Assembly: GCA_002989075.1 (NCBI GenBank) | Contig: PSQN01000007.1 | Coordinates: 62,001-126,000 of the forward strand | Source: Arthonia radiata | Lineage: Eukaryota > Ascomycota > Arthoniomycetes > Arthoniales > Arthoniaceae | Direction of reading: 5' to 3' | DNA: 64,000 bases | Shown: piece by piece, positions 48,956 through 59,946 of the stretch | Numbering within the stretch: the first letter of the stretch is position 1 | Layout: the number at the start of each line of letters is the position of its first letter | Made by a program: the position numbers and the translations under genes | The notes under the pieces: model-generated | The model's database searches: none | What the model saw: the letters and a program-made list of their open reading frames with translations, nothing else | Told to the model about the DNA's origin: nothing

Positions 48956-49719
48956 ATGGGTCGCCTTCACAGCAACGGAAAGGGTATCTCCAAGTCCGCC
49001 ATCCCATACAGCCGCGCACCTCCTGCGTGGCTCAAGGTTACGCCCGACCAAGTTGAGGACCAAATCTGCAAGCTCGCCAGAAAGGGCGCAACTCCATCAC
49101 AAATTGGTGTCGTTCTGAGAGACAGCCATGGCATTGCGCAAGTCAAGGTCGTCACTGGTTTGTCATCAATCGTTTGGTACTGATTTGATGCATATGTACT
49201 GACAATCGTACAGGCAACAAAATCCTGCGCATCCTGAAGTCAAATGGTACATGAACCCCGCGATTACAGCACGCTTTCAGCAAGCATACAAAAAGAGAAC
49301 AAGCAGACTTGCGCAGCACATACCTGGTCTTTAAGACAGCGTAAAGCCTCTTTTCGGTTTGAGAATCTCATGCTGAGAGAGTGATCTACAGGCCTTGCTC
49401 CTGAAATTCCAGAGGACTTGTACATGTTGATCCGAAAGGTCTGTGGCTTGTACTTCCGATACCCTATTTGAAAACAGGCTAACAAAAGAGCGTAGGCCGT
49501 CGCCGTCCGAAAGCACCTCGAGCGCAATCGCAAGGACAAAGATTCAAAGTTCCGTCTGATTCTCATCGAATCCCGCATTCACCGCCTCAGCCGATACTAC
49601 AAAGCCAACGGTAAGAAAAGCCATTGGTATGATTATGGATGTAGTATTGACACCAAGCAGGCGTCCTGCCCCCGACTTGGAAGTACGAGAGCGCCACCGC
49701 TAGCACACTCGTGTCATAG
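48956..49719 (+). CDS. RPS13: 40S ribosomal protein S13 (uS15)
   Basis: Five exons: 48956-49157, 49214-49246, 49392-49438, 49496-49610, 49661-49719; 151 aa, the exact length of eukaryotic uS15. It starts [20 protein letters not shown] and contains [23 protein letters not shown]-type [34 protein letters not shown] and ends with [17 protein letters not shown]. All introns keep phase. It is a structural protein of the small subunit. The 33-nt and 47-nt exons are small but unambiguous. Confidence 0.97.
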
Positions 49720-50368
49720 ACGACGGTTCGAAGGCAGGCGTCATCAACCGCAGCAGCATTTTTGCGTCGCCGTTGACGACTCTGCGTAGATGCCCATGTA
49801 CTGTGCGTCGTGTTTACCAGCACGGAGACGAATCTGAAGACAAGGCGACCTGGAGATCAACCGCCAGCTTGCGCAAGCATTCGAATTTGATCTAAACTCA
49901 CGACTATCTTCTCTTTCCTTGCTATCGTTCAATGAATGAGTTGCTTGTAGATCTTGGTTTGCTTTCTTTGAAAATATGGTAGCAAGCGGGTCTGCCACGG
50001 GCGACTGTGCTGGAAGCACCAACTAGTGATTCATCGTTTCTCGTTGATATCGTCAAAGTCGTCAATCACGCTTTCGATCAGTCCGATGTCATATTCACCC
50101 TCTTTATGGACTGCTGGGTGCCCATCGGTTTTTCTCCGCCACCGCACTCCGTTGCCTTCACACTATCGTACAGACCCCGACGCCACTGTATTTGTGCGCT
50201 CTTAATGTGTCACGGATTCGCGAAGACCATCGTACAGATCAAGTACATTCGACGGCGTTGTCGACACAATGCTTCTTTGCTCGGAGACCGATGAGGTTTC
50301 AAAATTGCGGGCTCCCTCCCTCTTGGGTTGTGCGGTCAAAATCATCTCTTGCCAGAGGCACTGGTTTT
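49720..50368. other. Convergent intergenic RPS13-PhyH
   Basis: 650 bp between converging genes; no supported gene. Confidence 0.4.
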
Positions 50369-51283
50369 TCATATTCTTGAAAAGCCCTTCTCCGGCGGCT
50401 GCAACCAGTTTCTTCCATCATACTTCTCCTCGCCTTCAATCACGTGGAATGTATAGATGAGTCTACTCTTGGAACTCAGGTTTCTTTCGCTCTTATGCAG
50501 TACATTACCGTGTATCAACACGAGACTGCCAGCCTTTACCTCCTCGACCTTGTACTCCTCTTCATGCTCGTTGTTACCGTCCTCGCGTTGCAGATTTCGA
50601 GGCCACTGCCCTTCCACCACATCTACAAACCCCGTCCCGCCCTCCTCCTTCCTCACAAACCTCTTCGTAATCGGGGCTCTCCGGTGACTGCCTTGCGCGA
50701 AACTCAGACACCCGTTTGAGATCGTGCAGTCCTCAAGAGCATACCAGAACCCCACTGCGCTTGGCGGCTTCGTGTACAGGAAGCAGCTGTCCTGATGCGG
50801 TGGTACTGCGCCCCCAATTTCGGGCTGTTTACAGATCACCATACTTTGCAAGACCTCTGGTGTACGGAATCCCAAGCTTCTAGCGATCGCGCCGTTCCTC
50901 TCAGACAAGCTCACCTCTCGGAGAGGCGGGGACAACTCATGCAGGTAATGACCGATCTTGTTTATTGCTTTCTCTTTTGGTTTTACGAGTTCGCCTGTGG
51001 CGTTGAAGGCATCCTCCTCGAAGAAGAAACGCACCTTATCGCCGGAGGTGAGAAAGTAGGCATCGCCGACATGATTAGCGTCGTCAGTGGTGAACTTTGT
51101 GAGCGGATGTGCAAAGAGGTCGAAGGAGGAGAGCAGGTTGCGAGTCTCGGCGAGAAGCGCGGAGACTTGTGGCGTCGAGAGCGCGGAGGGGATGATGAGG
51201 TAGCCGTTTGTGTAGAATTGAGCGAGCTGAGAGGGCGTGATGGAGGGGTCGGTGGGCGGTGGGGAAATGCGTTCGGGAGCCAT
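50369..51283 (-). CDS. Phytanoyl-CoA dioxygenase (PhyH) family protein
   Basis: Single exon, 304 aa. Fe(II)/2-oxoglutarate oxygenase of the PhyH superfamily: His163 and Asp165 in PPHQDSCFLY are the first two iron ligands, the third is His263 in LIHGNVLHKSERN, and Arg274 in SKSRLIYTFHV binds 2-oxoglutarate. The start ITPSQLAQFYTNGYLIIPSAL and the GDAYFLTSGDKVRFFFEEDA block match the PHYHD1 branch rather than true phytanoyl-CoA hydroxylase. No obvious PTS1 at the C-terminus (FSRI). The substrate is not readable. It is divergent from the ribosomal gene at 51522. Confidence 0.9.
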   Translation of the reverse strand: MAPERISPPPTDPSITPSQLAQFYTNGYLIIPSALSTPQVSALLAETRNLLSSFDLFAHPLTKFTTDDANHVGDAYFLTSGDKVRFFFEEDAFNATGELVKPKEKAINKIGHYLHELSPPLREVSLSERNGAIARSLGFRTPEVLQSMVICKQPEIGGAVPPHQDSCFLYTKPPSAVGFWYALEDCTISNGCLSFAQGSHRRAPITKRFVRKEEGGTGFVDVVEGQWPRNLQREDGNNEHEEEYKVEEVKAGSLVLIHGNVLHKSERNLSSKSRLIYTFHVIEGEEKYDGRNWLQPPEKGFSRI

Positions 51284-51521
51284 TGCCTTCGATGGAGAAG
51301 GAGGAGACCAGTCCTCTCACAGCCCGAGGATTCTAACCTGAGCTCATCGACAGGTCCGACTTCTGCTGCGGCGCAAGGATGCTGTTGTGGAGTTGGATAA
51401 ACGACTCTATAAAGCCATGTAATGATATCTGATGCCTCACGTTTTAGGGTGGTCATAGCGTTCTTGGCATGATACTGCTACGAGGTTCTCAGAGTGTACA
51501 CAATCTCAAGCCTTTGCAACC
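51284..51521. promoter_or_regulatory. Short bidirectional promoter PhyH/MRPL22
   Basis: Only 238 bp separate the two divergent start codons, so the core promoters must overlap or abut. Confidence 0.5.
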
Positions 51522-52582
51522 ATGAGCGCGTTAGGCTCTTGCAACTGCTGCAAGATGCGACCTCGACGTGTGTATCCACGCAACACCGTCAAGACTGATC
51601 TCACTGACTCCAACGCGCAGTTTTCTCCCTCCCTTTTCGCGCATCGTCAGGCATACTAGCTCGCCGAACATACGCCACGCCGGTGATCCCTCAACCTCAA
51701 AAATCAGATGTAGAAGGCAATCCACTTCTTGCAGCATACCTTAGGCGAAAGAAAGAGAGGGAGGAGGCTGAACGGCAAAAGCAAAACATGCCCCGACTTG
51801 ACCCTGAAGATGATCATCCCAATGCTGCCTCTCAGTCAGGGTCATTGGCACCCAACTCCATCTTCAATGACCCAATAACAGAGAAAGTATCGCCTGTATC
51901 CACGAAAGGCGCAGCGCTGGGCCAGTCAATACCTGCAAACCGCTTACTGAAACTCGATCCGATGCCGCACCGCCGACGCAGATGGGAACGCAACATGACA
52001 ATCCGCCAGATACAACGCCGAAATCGACTGACAAAGGCGCAAGTCATCAAGCAGACGGAAAGACAATACGTATCAAGAAGCTCATTGTTGAAGACCAGCA
52101 TGAAGAAGCTCACTCCACTAGCGAACCAGATTGCAGGAAAAAGCATCGAGGACGTCATCGTTCAAATGCGCTTTAGCAAAAAGAAGGCTGCCATTGCCGT
52201 CCGTGAGCATCTAGAGGCGGCGAGAGATGGGGCTATTGTGACCCGAGGCATGGGTCTTGGTCAGGTGCAAGAAACGACTGGATCACCAGCGGTCGCGAGG
52301 ACGAAGGATGGCAGGCGTCTGAAAATCAATGATCGTACGTCTATCTATGTTGCACAAGCATGGGTCAACAAGGGAAGGTATGGGCAAGACGTTAATCCGC
52401 GAGCAAGAGGAAGAATAGATCGGTTGCGGTTACCACAGACCAGCATCAGCGTTCTGCTAAAGGAAGAGGCTACAAGAATGCGAGAGCATCTTGAGCGCAA
52501 GGCCAAAGAAGACAACAAGAAGGTTTGGACAGCGCTGCCTGATCGACCCGTGACAGAGCAGCGGCAGTACTATTGCTGGTAG
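51522..52582 (+). CDS. MRPL22: Mitochondrial large-subunit ribosomal protein uL22m
   Basis: Exons 51522-51567 and 51651-52582; 325 aa. The 83-nt intron has GTGTGT donor, CACTGAC-type branch and CGTCAG acceptor, phase 1. The join gives an Arg-rich presequence ending ARRTYATPVIPQPQ. The L22 fold follows: KKLTPLANQIAGKSIEDVIV, MRFSKKKAAIAVREHL, YVAQAWVNKGRYG, VNPRARGRIDRLRLP, SISVLLKEEATRMRE. It lines the exit tunnel of the mitochondrial ribosome by homology. The N-terminus (MSALGSCNCCK) is unusually Cys-rich for a presequence, so the exact first exon is less certain than the rest. Confidence 0.9.
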
Positions 52583-52900
52583 ACGGCCATATCTCAATTT
52601 CAAAGAAATCCAAAAGAGCACGTTGAATGTCAATAATCCGCTGTACTAGCAATTCGTGAAGTGTTTACGCGATCAGTTTTCCGGGCAGCATACTAGCAAG
52701 AGACACAGTTGATCGACGGCCATGCTCGCTCTTGCCTCACATTACCATCTGGGTTCGAAGAGTACGACACTTACTTGCTCTAGCATCGCTTCCATTTGAC
52801 ATCACGCGTATTTATATTGTTGCTTTACAGCTGTGGCAGGATATTCATTCACTGTTATCGAGTGCTCCGTGAACCTCATCAGCCCCCATTTGAGCCACCC
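52583..52900. other. Intergenic MRPL22-hypothetical
   Basis: 318 bp with no gene; the frame of the next gene is open here to 52796 but lacks an ATG before 52901. Confidence 0.4.
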
Positions 52901-54221
52901 ATGGACCCGAACCAGCCAGGCGATAATGATCAACAACCGCCTGACCAGAGCGGCAAAGGGAAGGGCAAGGCGCGAGGGATGCCGGTGCCCAAGATTGAAA
53001 TTAGACCGGCCAGCCCCAGCACTCCTCGTAGTGAGCCAACTCCTTCGCCCAAGAAGATATCGTTTAGAAAGCTGCCTTCCCGAGAGAATATTGGCGAGCC
53101 TAGCAATCAACTCGATGGCTCCCGCGAGATTGGGATTACAAGTAACGAACAGAGTCCATTTGCATCTCTCAACGCTATAATGAACTCTCCTAGCCCGAGC
53201 AGCTCGTCACCTACTCATTCATCATTTCGAGATTCTCCTTCCTCGTCGCCCACCACCTCGCCGTCCCGAGACTCGCCGTCCACGCCGTCGACTACGCTTA
53301 GCTTCTCTAGCTCGTCACACCGGAGCAGCGAATCCTCTAGTGGGTTGAAACCTCACCAACACGGGCCGAGTAAAAGCGCAAGGCCAAGTGTGACAAGAAC
53401 ATCAAGCCGTCACGGGCGTCAAGGAAGTGGAGATAGTGATCAAGAGCTAGATTCGGCGCAGGCACGCCATAACGAATCTTTGACTGAGCTCGAAAGACGC
53501 TGGAAGATTTTGGATCGTTTCATCTTCGGCAGTCAGTCCATCGTTGATGACAATACCCTACCGCTTGACGAGAAAGATCTGCCTTTACAAGATGTCTGCG
53601 CCAACGCGGAACGCTATGCCCTTCATCAGACAAACTACGCACAGCGTTTGCGAAAACTTGTTGAGAACGAGGTGCGTATCATGGATACAAAGCGTCTTCG
53701 AAAACGACCCAAAGACCTGCACTGATGATTCAGCGCAGGACTTGCGACCGTATGGATTGCTTCCCAAGCATGACGATAATGATGAGGACGAAGGGCGACG
53801 CTTCAAGAAAGGCTTCCAGGGACAGTCAACTCTAGCGCAGGCTCGATTCAGCATGGAGGCGGCTATCTCGGGTGAGTCCAGCAGCTCGCACAGGACAAGG
53901 CTGCGACAAGCCGCACGCGATCTCAACGACACCATTACCAGCCTGCGCAAGACCGACCACGACTGTCGAGGAGCAGTGCGTGAGACGTTGAAGAGGAAGC
54001 GAGACGAGACTGACTTCGCAGCCACTCAAGCTGACTTTGCCCGTGAGGCTGAGGCGAGACAACGAGCGACGTGCAAGCAAAGCCACAGAGATAAGCGCGC
54101 GTGCGTTGACCAGTCCACGCAAGTCGACGAAGCTACATTGAAACTGGAGCACCCAAAAGGGTTTCCGGCTAAAGCGAAGAGGACACTCCTCGGCCGCGTG
54201 CTAAGCAGAATTTCTGAGTGA
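52901..54221 (+). CDS. Hypothetical Ser-rich coiled-coil protein
   Basis: Exons 52901-53671 and 53739-54221; 417 aa. The 67-nt intron (GTGCGT donor, GCGCAG acceptor) is phase 0. I do not recognise the family. Residues 1-190 are disordered and rich in Ser, Pro and Thr (SPSSSPTTSPSRDSPS), including repeated RDSPS motifs. Residues about 195-255 are a conserved-looking helical block (LTELERRWKILDRFIFG, then VCANAERYALHQTNYAQRLRKL). The second half is charged and helical (RLRQAARDLNDTITSLRKTDHD) with a basic C-terminus. It may be a cytoskeletal or scaffold protein; nothing shows its role. Confidence 0.7.
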
Positions 54222-56364
54222 AGACGTTGAGAGTGCTGAGTTGATGGTTGATCGGCAGGATGAGTATCAAGCTTGATATCATGGCGACGCCTCGTCAATG
54301 GTTGTTCCATGTCAAAGTGCCGATTACCCGGAAAGGGTATTTGATATCGCTAGCGCAGGGGCTCGGAATGGATCTCTACAGCAGCCCGCTCTTCCAGCTT
54401 CTCCTGCTTCACCTCTCCCATCGACATGCAAACCCTTCGCGAACGGCAATGCGATGTCAGCGTGAGACTAGGTAGGTATCTGCATGCCTGTTCTAGGTCC
54501 AGCCTGGAGCTCGTCTCGTTCGTTTCTCATCATCTTTGACAATTAAGTAGCCGGTGCACATCATTCCAAAGCAATGGACCTCACCTCGTTTCATTAATTC
54601 ATATCTCTTGTTGCTCGCGATCGTATTTCTCATTCCAATCGCCATAGAGATTTTACAGGCGCACCTCAAAGTTTCGGCTTCATTGTCGGCGCAGCTACCA
54701 AAAAGCATTTAATGCTTAGGTCCTGATTGTACGGCCGTTCGTTTAGCACTGGATCATCATCTCTTCTTCTCTCATTCAAGAATCAATAGCCACCATCATC
54801 GTCCGTGTTGCTCTACATTCTGCAGGATTCTTGCCTCCTACACATCTATCAACAGCCTCTCAAGGAATTATGTCCCTCACTTAACAACCAGGAAAATCCG
54901 CCAGCTTGAGCTCTAGCAGCGAAGTCGTACCCAGCACGTCATAGACGTCAGAAATGGTATGTATCCAGTCTTGGTTCCACATTCATGATCACTAACTGGA
55001 GGCTTTTCATCTCCTCGCACAAGGCCCCCATGCGCCCCTATCCGATCTAACAGGCTCCAAGAGACCCTTTGTCCCGCAACTCGTGACTGATCCTTCATTC
55101 AGGGTATTTATGCAGATCATATCTGATCGGCCTCTATGATATTACACACAGGTGAGATTCTGGTCTGCGAAATGGTCCAGATTTCGTTGAGCGCTGAAGT
55201 ACGCGATTTCGCTCAAAGCTACTGACGCGTTGATTAGATTCCAAGGAAATCCGCTCAATCGTTTGGACAGATAGTCCTGGCCTCCCCGCAAGGGAATCAA
55301 GCGGCCAGGCATTTGTGCTCTTGCGCCGGTTCACAACGCCACAGCGTCACCTGAGACAGCGATCGACTAGCCAGAAGCCTGTGCAGTTCGGAAGCCTGCT
55401 GCAGCCGAACAGATCTTTGAAACGTAAGAATGATGTCAGCATGTTCATCTGATCTTGGACGACCATGCAAGTCGTCACCAGAGAGTTGCCTCACAGCTTT
55501 GCTGCATAATAGCACCCTGGGCTTATGCAACGCAGGTAAAGCGTCCCTGGCTTCTATTTGATGCTGACCTGATGCATAACTGCAGGGTGGTAACCCTCCG
55601 TCAAGCTGTAGCTATACAAGCCGCTCTAACGTGTACGCGTAGCGTGCAGCATTGTTCATCAAAGAGCTGCATCTCCTCTCGTTTGGACACGACACCATGG
55701 ATTTCTCAGTCTCCCAACGCCGCATGCGAGCGTCGCTCGTCCTGTTTCACCCTTGTGGCGTATTATATCATCCTCGAGAGCAAGTTAGAAGGCTGTCACT
55801 GCCTGTTATGTCTAACCTGGTGTTCTACGTCCCAGAAGTACCCTGACATTACCACCTAAAACCAATGATGGAATAAGAAATCCGTTACTAATACGTATGA
55901 GGAGAGAATGTCCCTATGTACAGCGAGCTCCTACGCACGACCTCTTGAAGGTAGCTCTCCTACTACTATCGAAAGTCCTTATTATTGTCTGCTCAATGCT
56001 GATAGCCCATTCACAGCCGACGCACATGCACTACAGACCCTGCGAATACCGATCCAAAGATATGGACTATGCACGTAGCTCACCGCAGCTGCCGAAACAA
56101 ATTCTCGCCGCTTGATTCACCGGATGATGCTCATCCCTTGCCATCTGATTTTCAAGTGTGATATTTGTCTTCATGATGATACTGACATGCTTATAAATCA
56201 CGCGCGAGAATTTCGAGAAGTTTCTATGCAGGTGTGTATAAAATTGTATTCCTATCTACTTACGCTGCTTGTCAGTCTCTTATTCCGGTTTTCTCCCGGT
56301 CTTCTCCCGCATCAATGCACACCAGCTTCTTCAGATCCTCGTTCTGGCTCTCAGATCAAATACC
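54222..56364. other. Gene-poor region, first part
   Basis: 2.1 kb without a supported gene, tRNA or transposon end. Small frames only. Confidence 0.4.
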
Positions 56365-56637
56365 ATGCCTCACCCGCGGCGCTCTAGTGTGTCCAGTATC
56401 AATATTACACCCCTTCCAAGTATCCAGATTCGCAAGGAAATACTCAATGAGCCCCTGCCAACCATCCCAGCTTCGCAAAACCTCCACTTCTTCCTCCATC
56501 GGTCAGTACTCCCAAACGTGAGCTCCGACAGATCCTACGATGTCGTCAGATCCACTTCGAAGCATTTTCCGGCTAAGAGGCAACCGTTGCCCGTGAACAT
56601 CGACAACAAAAAGAAAGAGAGAGTCAGCTCAGATTAG
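56365..56637 (+). CDS. Possible small protein
   Basis: Single frame of 90 aa from the ATG at 56365, MPHPRRSSVSSINITPLPS, ending in a basic NIDNKKKERVSSD. Codon use is plausible but there is no family match by eye, and an overlapping converging frame of 152 codons (56629-57087, minus) is equally unsupported. Confidence 0.3.
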   Translation: MPHPRRSSVSSINITPLPSIQIRKEILNEPLPTIPASQNLHFFLHRSVLPNVSSDRSYDVVRSTSKHFPAKRQPLPVNIDNKKKERVSSD

Positions 56638-57727
56638 GTCCGCAATTGAAGCTTGCAAGCTGTTCACGCAGAATGATCTATCTCGACGATGGGATGATGG
56701 TCGCTTCACGGGCTCCGCAGAAGGGGCAGTAGAACGGCCTACAGTCGCATTCTCACCTGTGGGCTCCTTGCCTGTAGGGAAGAGATCACAGCGGATTCCG
56801 TCCTTCCCGTTCGACGACCCTTTAGACACCAAGACATGAACAATTCCAGTCATCGCCAATACCACGTCCCCTTCGGTCGTAGATCTGGCAAGGACTCGCG
56901 CAGGTTTTTCACTGCAATGCTTGTGTTGGAGAAGGTCAGCAACATCAGCGGCACGCCGGCCTGAGGACCAAATGATTGAATTGCCACCTTGAGATGTTCT
57001 TGAGTCAATTGAGCGTGGATACCTACTGAAGCTGGGCAATTGAAGCAATGCCATCAACGCAAAGCCAAAATGCCGAACGCCAGGCACGTATTCAGTTCCA
57101 CAGCAGCAGCAAGAAGGCTGCGCAGAGACACAGTGTTACCGCCAGCATCTAGACCCGGAGTCACACCAAAGACATCCCAGATGACGCGATCGCGACCAGC
57201 ATGAGGAAAATATCCCATTCACCGGGCATGTCTACCCGCTGCGAGGCATTCCTTATTCAATTGATTGCCAGGCAACAAATCTCAACGTTGGCCTAGCATG
57301 CTAAGACGAAGTCTGTCGCAATGACAGTGAAAGGCTGCTTCTCAGCTCATTTTTCTTGAGAAGGGAACAGCAAGAGATGAACGAGAAGCATTCGAATCAT
57401 TGCCGCGGCCTTGCTATTTTTACCTTGAACTAAGGCTCATTACCGAAAGCTTCGCTACGCTGACGACAGAAGTCGCAAAGGAGTCGAGCTCCCTTTGACA
57501 GCATTGGGTGTGCCAAAGGCTCGGGCCCTCGCGGCGATGTTTCCCTGCGGGCTAGTCAATACGAGCTGTCAAATGATGCTTGTTCAATTCCGCCACGTGT
57601 CCAAATGGTTTGTCAAGCCTCATGCGAGCATCACTGATCTCGTGAATTTCTGCTAGTGTGATGCACCATCAGAGGAAACTTTGAGAAAGTCGTCATCTAC
57701 TATGCGGATAGAACACGGTTCTTGCAA
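56638..57727. other. Gene-poor region, second part
   Basis: No supported gene. The minus-strand frame at 56629-57087 (GDVVLAMTGIVHVLVSKG) has no recognised domain. Confidence 0.3.
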
Positions 57728-58546
57728 ATGGCACATCATCCAGCATTGTCGTCATCGCCATCTTCTCCTGCGAAGTCGCCATATGGAAATTGTTTCTCAA
57801 GCCGCGTCCCGACGTTGCAAAGGGTGGGAGCCTTGTTCGTGTCATTCTCTTCCCAGCGATTTTCAACGTTGCTGGCTTCAGTTACGGTGGTCTTTCAAGA
57901 CCCTTGGGGTATTGATCGCTTTAATCCAGGGCGCTGCCGTGGGTCCCAAGGAGTACCAGCTTCGACGACTACTGGAGATTGGCGCGGAGAGGGAAGGGAA
58001 GGAGTCGGGGGCTCGGCTGGGGTCTATGATGCGTCTAAAATCGCAATATTAGCATCGTTCGCTTCAGTTGAGTTGCCACTCACACCATTGCGAGGTCGAG
58101 AGCTCCTTCATCTCGTCCTGATAGCAGGCAGCAGTGCCTCTCAACGCTCAACCCTGTCGCCGAAAGCTGCGGTGACGGCACTGCTCTCCTCAACGGAGGC
58201 AGAGTTTGATGAAAGCCAAGGACATCAGCACAATCAACCTTTCACGCCGCCCGCCATTCATCTGATTGCTCTCAATCATATATACGGAGCCTTCCTCCCC
58301 CTCTTCTCGATCTTCACAAGCTCTTGCCCTCGGCTAATGGCCAGAACATGCTCACCTTTCCCCTCGGCCAAGCTTGGAAAGCAACTGATGTATGCCACTG
58401 CACATACTGAGCTCTGCGACAAGAAATCAAACAAACCTACAGTAAGAGATGAAGAACAAAGAAGAAAAAGCAGGGTACGAAAAGCCCTGGGAATATACTC
58501 TCACAAAAGCAAAACGCACACCATCGCACTCAAAAAGAAGACATGA
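57728..58546 (+). CDS. Doubtful long frame
   Basis: Open for 272 codons from the ATG at 57728. Composition is Ser/Ala/Lys-rich with no motif, no signal peptide and no conserved block; it ends in a Lys-rich tail (TIALKKKT). It may be chance in GC-balanced DNA or a lineage-specific gene. Confidence 0.25.
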   Translation: MAHHPALSSSPSSPAKSPYGNCFSSRVPTLQRVGALFVSFSSQRFSTLLASVTVVFQDPWGIDRFNPGRCRGSQGVPASTTTGDWRGEGREGVGGSAGVYDASKIAILASFASVELPLTPLRGRELLHLVLIAGSSASQRSTLSPKAAVTALLSSTEAEFDESQGHQHNQPFTPPAIHLIALNHIYGAFLPLFSIFTSSCPRLMARTCSPFPSAKLGKQLMYATAHTELCDKKSNKPTVRDEEQRRKSRVRKALGIYSHKSKTHTIALKKKT

Positions 58547-59946
58547 AGTCGGGACCAGCCGCAAACAGTGACTGCTTTCGACAAGCGCCACATGACGCCA
58601 CATTACCAGCCACCGCCGAAACCTAGACCGCTAGCCAAGCACCAAGCAGCTAGTCAGGCACGTCAGCATCTAGTCAGGCACGAAACGCGGGGAAAGAAAT
58701 GCGCAACTTTCGGCGAGGCTAGCTTTATAGCGCCCGCAAGAGATCGAAAAGCACGCAAGCATGCTCTTACATCAGAGTTGTATCAGGAGGGGGAGGGTCC
58801 TCAACAGTCTGTCGATGATGGAGGTTGAGTGTCAGAAGTAAGTTCCCACCCCTCCCCACCCTTGACCCACACCTACCCACGGTCAGGGTCTTGCATCATG
58901 ACAGACCCTCCCGCACCGTGCCGTTCAACGTTTTGTAGCGTTGATTAAAAGCTCTGCTAGTGTAAGTGCGTAGCGTGCGGTAAGTTGCTGCTTTGACTTT
59001 GGCTTGGGGTAAGTGACTGTGCTCGTAGGCGGCAGTCTTGGCTGTGCTCTGACAACAATTCAGTCAGGCAACGCGACCCTACATTTCAAGGCAGGGTCTA
59101 ACTTTTGCTGCCGTTGTAGGACTTGGGTAAAAGCAGACATGCAGAACACAGCAACAGACAAGCAAGAAGAAGCAATAAGCCTTTCAGTAAAGAGATTCAG
59201 CTATCTCAGTGTATGTACGAGCCCGTACACCTGCGTCGCGCAGTAGCAATGCAACTTTTCTTGGTAGTTCCGTTTTTTGTGGGTTTTCTGTTTTCGATAG
59301 CTGAAGTAAGCGACATGAAGGTGAACATGATGTGGGTATAGAGCAGCCGTGATGTTGTCGTGCTTCCCGTGAGGTTGACATAATTTTTACCTTGTCCTCG
59401 GCGCGTGACTCCAACGATAATGAAATGTCAGTAAAGAAAACTTGCAAGCCAGTGTGATAGTATTGACGATGGCGGTGTGGATTATTAGTGCCTAGTCGTC
59501 AGGTCCATGAGGCGTGGATGTGATTGATGATGATAGAGTAGGGAAAGTCGAACAGCGTGGCCGTTCATGTGTGGTTGGTGATGGTTGTTGTAGCGATGTC
59601 CGTGCCTCCATGTACGTAAGCGATTGATGATGTGACAGATAAGCGAAGCAAGAATATGCATTCTGATGCGATGTCCGTCCGATAGGGTTGATGAACATGT
59701 TAACAGCGGATACAGATCATCCTGAGGACTTTTCTTCGTATGTCCTTGGCAGAGTTGAGACAGGTTAGTCGATTGAAACGCCAGATGCCGTGAGACCAGA
59801 CCAGGAGGTCGTATGAAGAGAAAATTGACGTGTTATCCGAAACGCCAGACGAAATCCTCAGAAGACATCTTGAAAGCGGACTACTTGGGTATCTGAAATT
59901 CGGTGAGTGAGACAAAGCCGGTCGAAAACAGTCATCGCAAACGAGA
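58547..59946. other. Gene-poor region, third part
   Basis: 1.4 kb without a supported gene. A short direct repeat, CTAGTCAGGCACG, occurs twice at about 58651 and 58670. It includes the 3' flank of the next gene. Confidence 0.4.
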
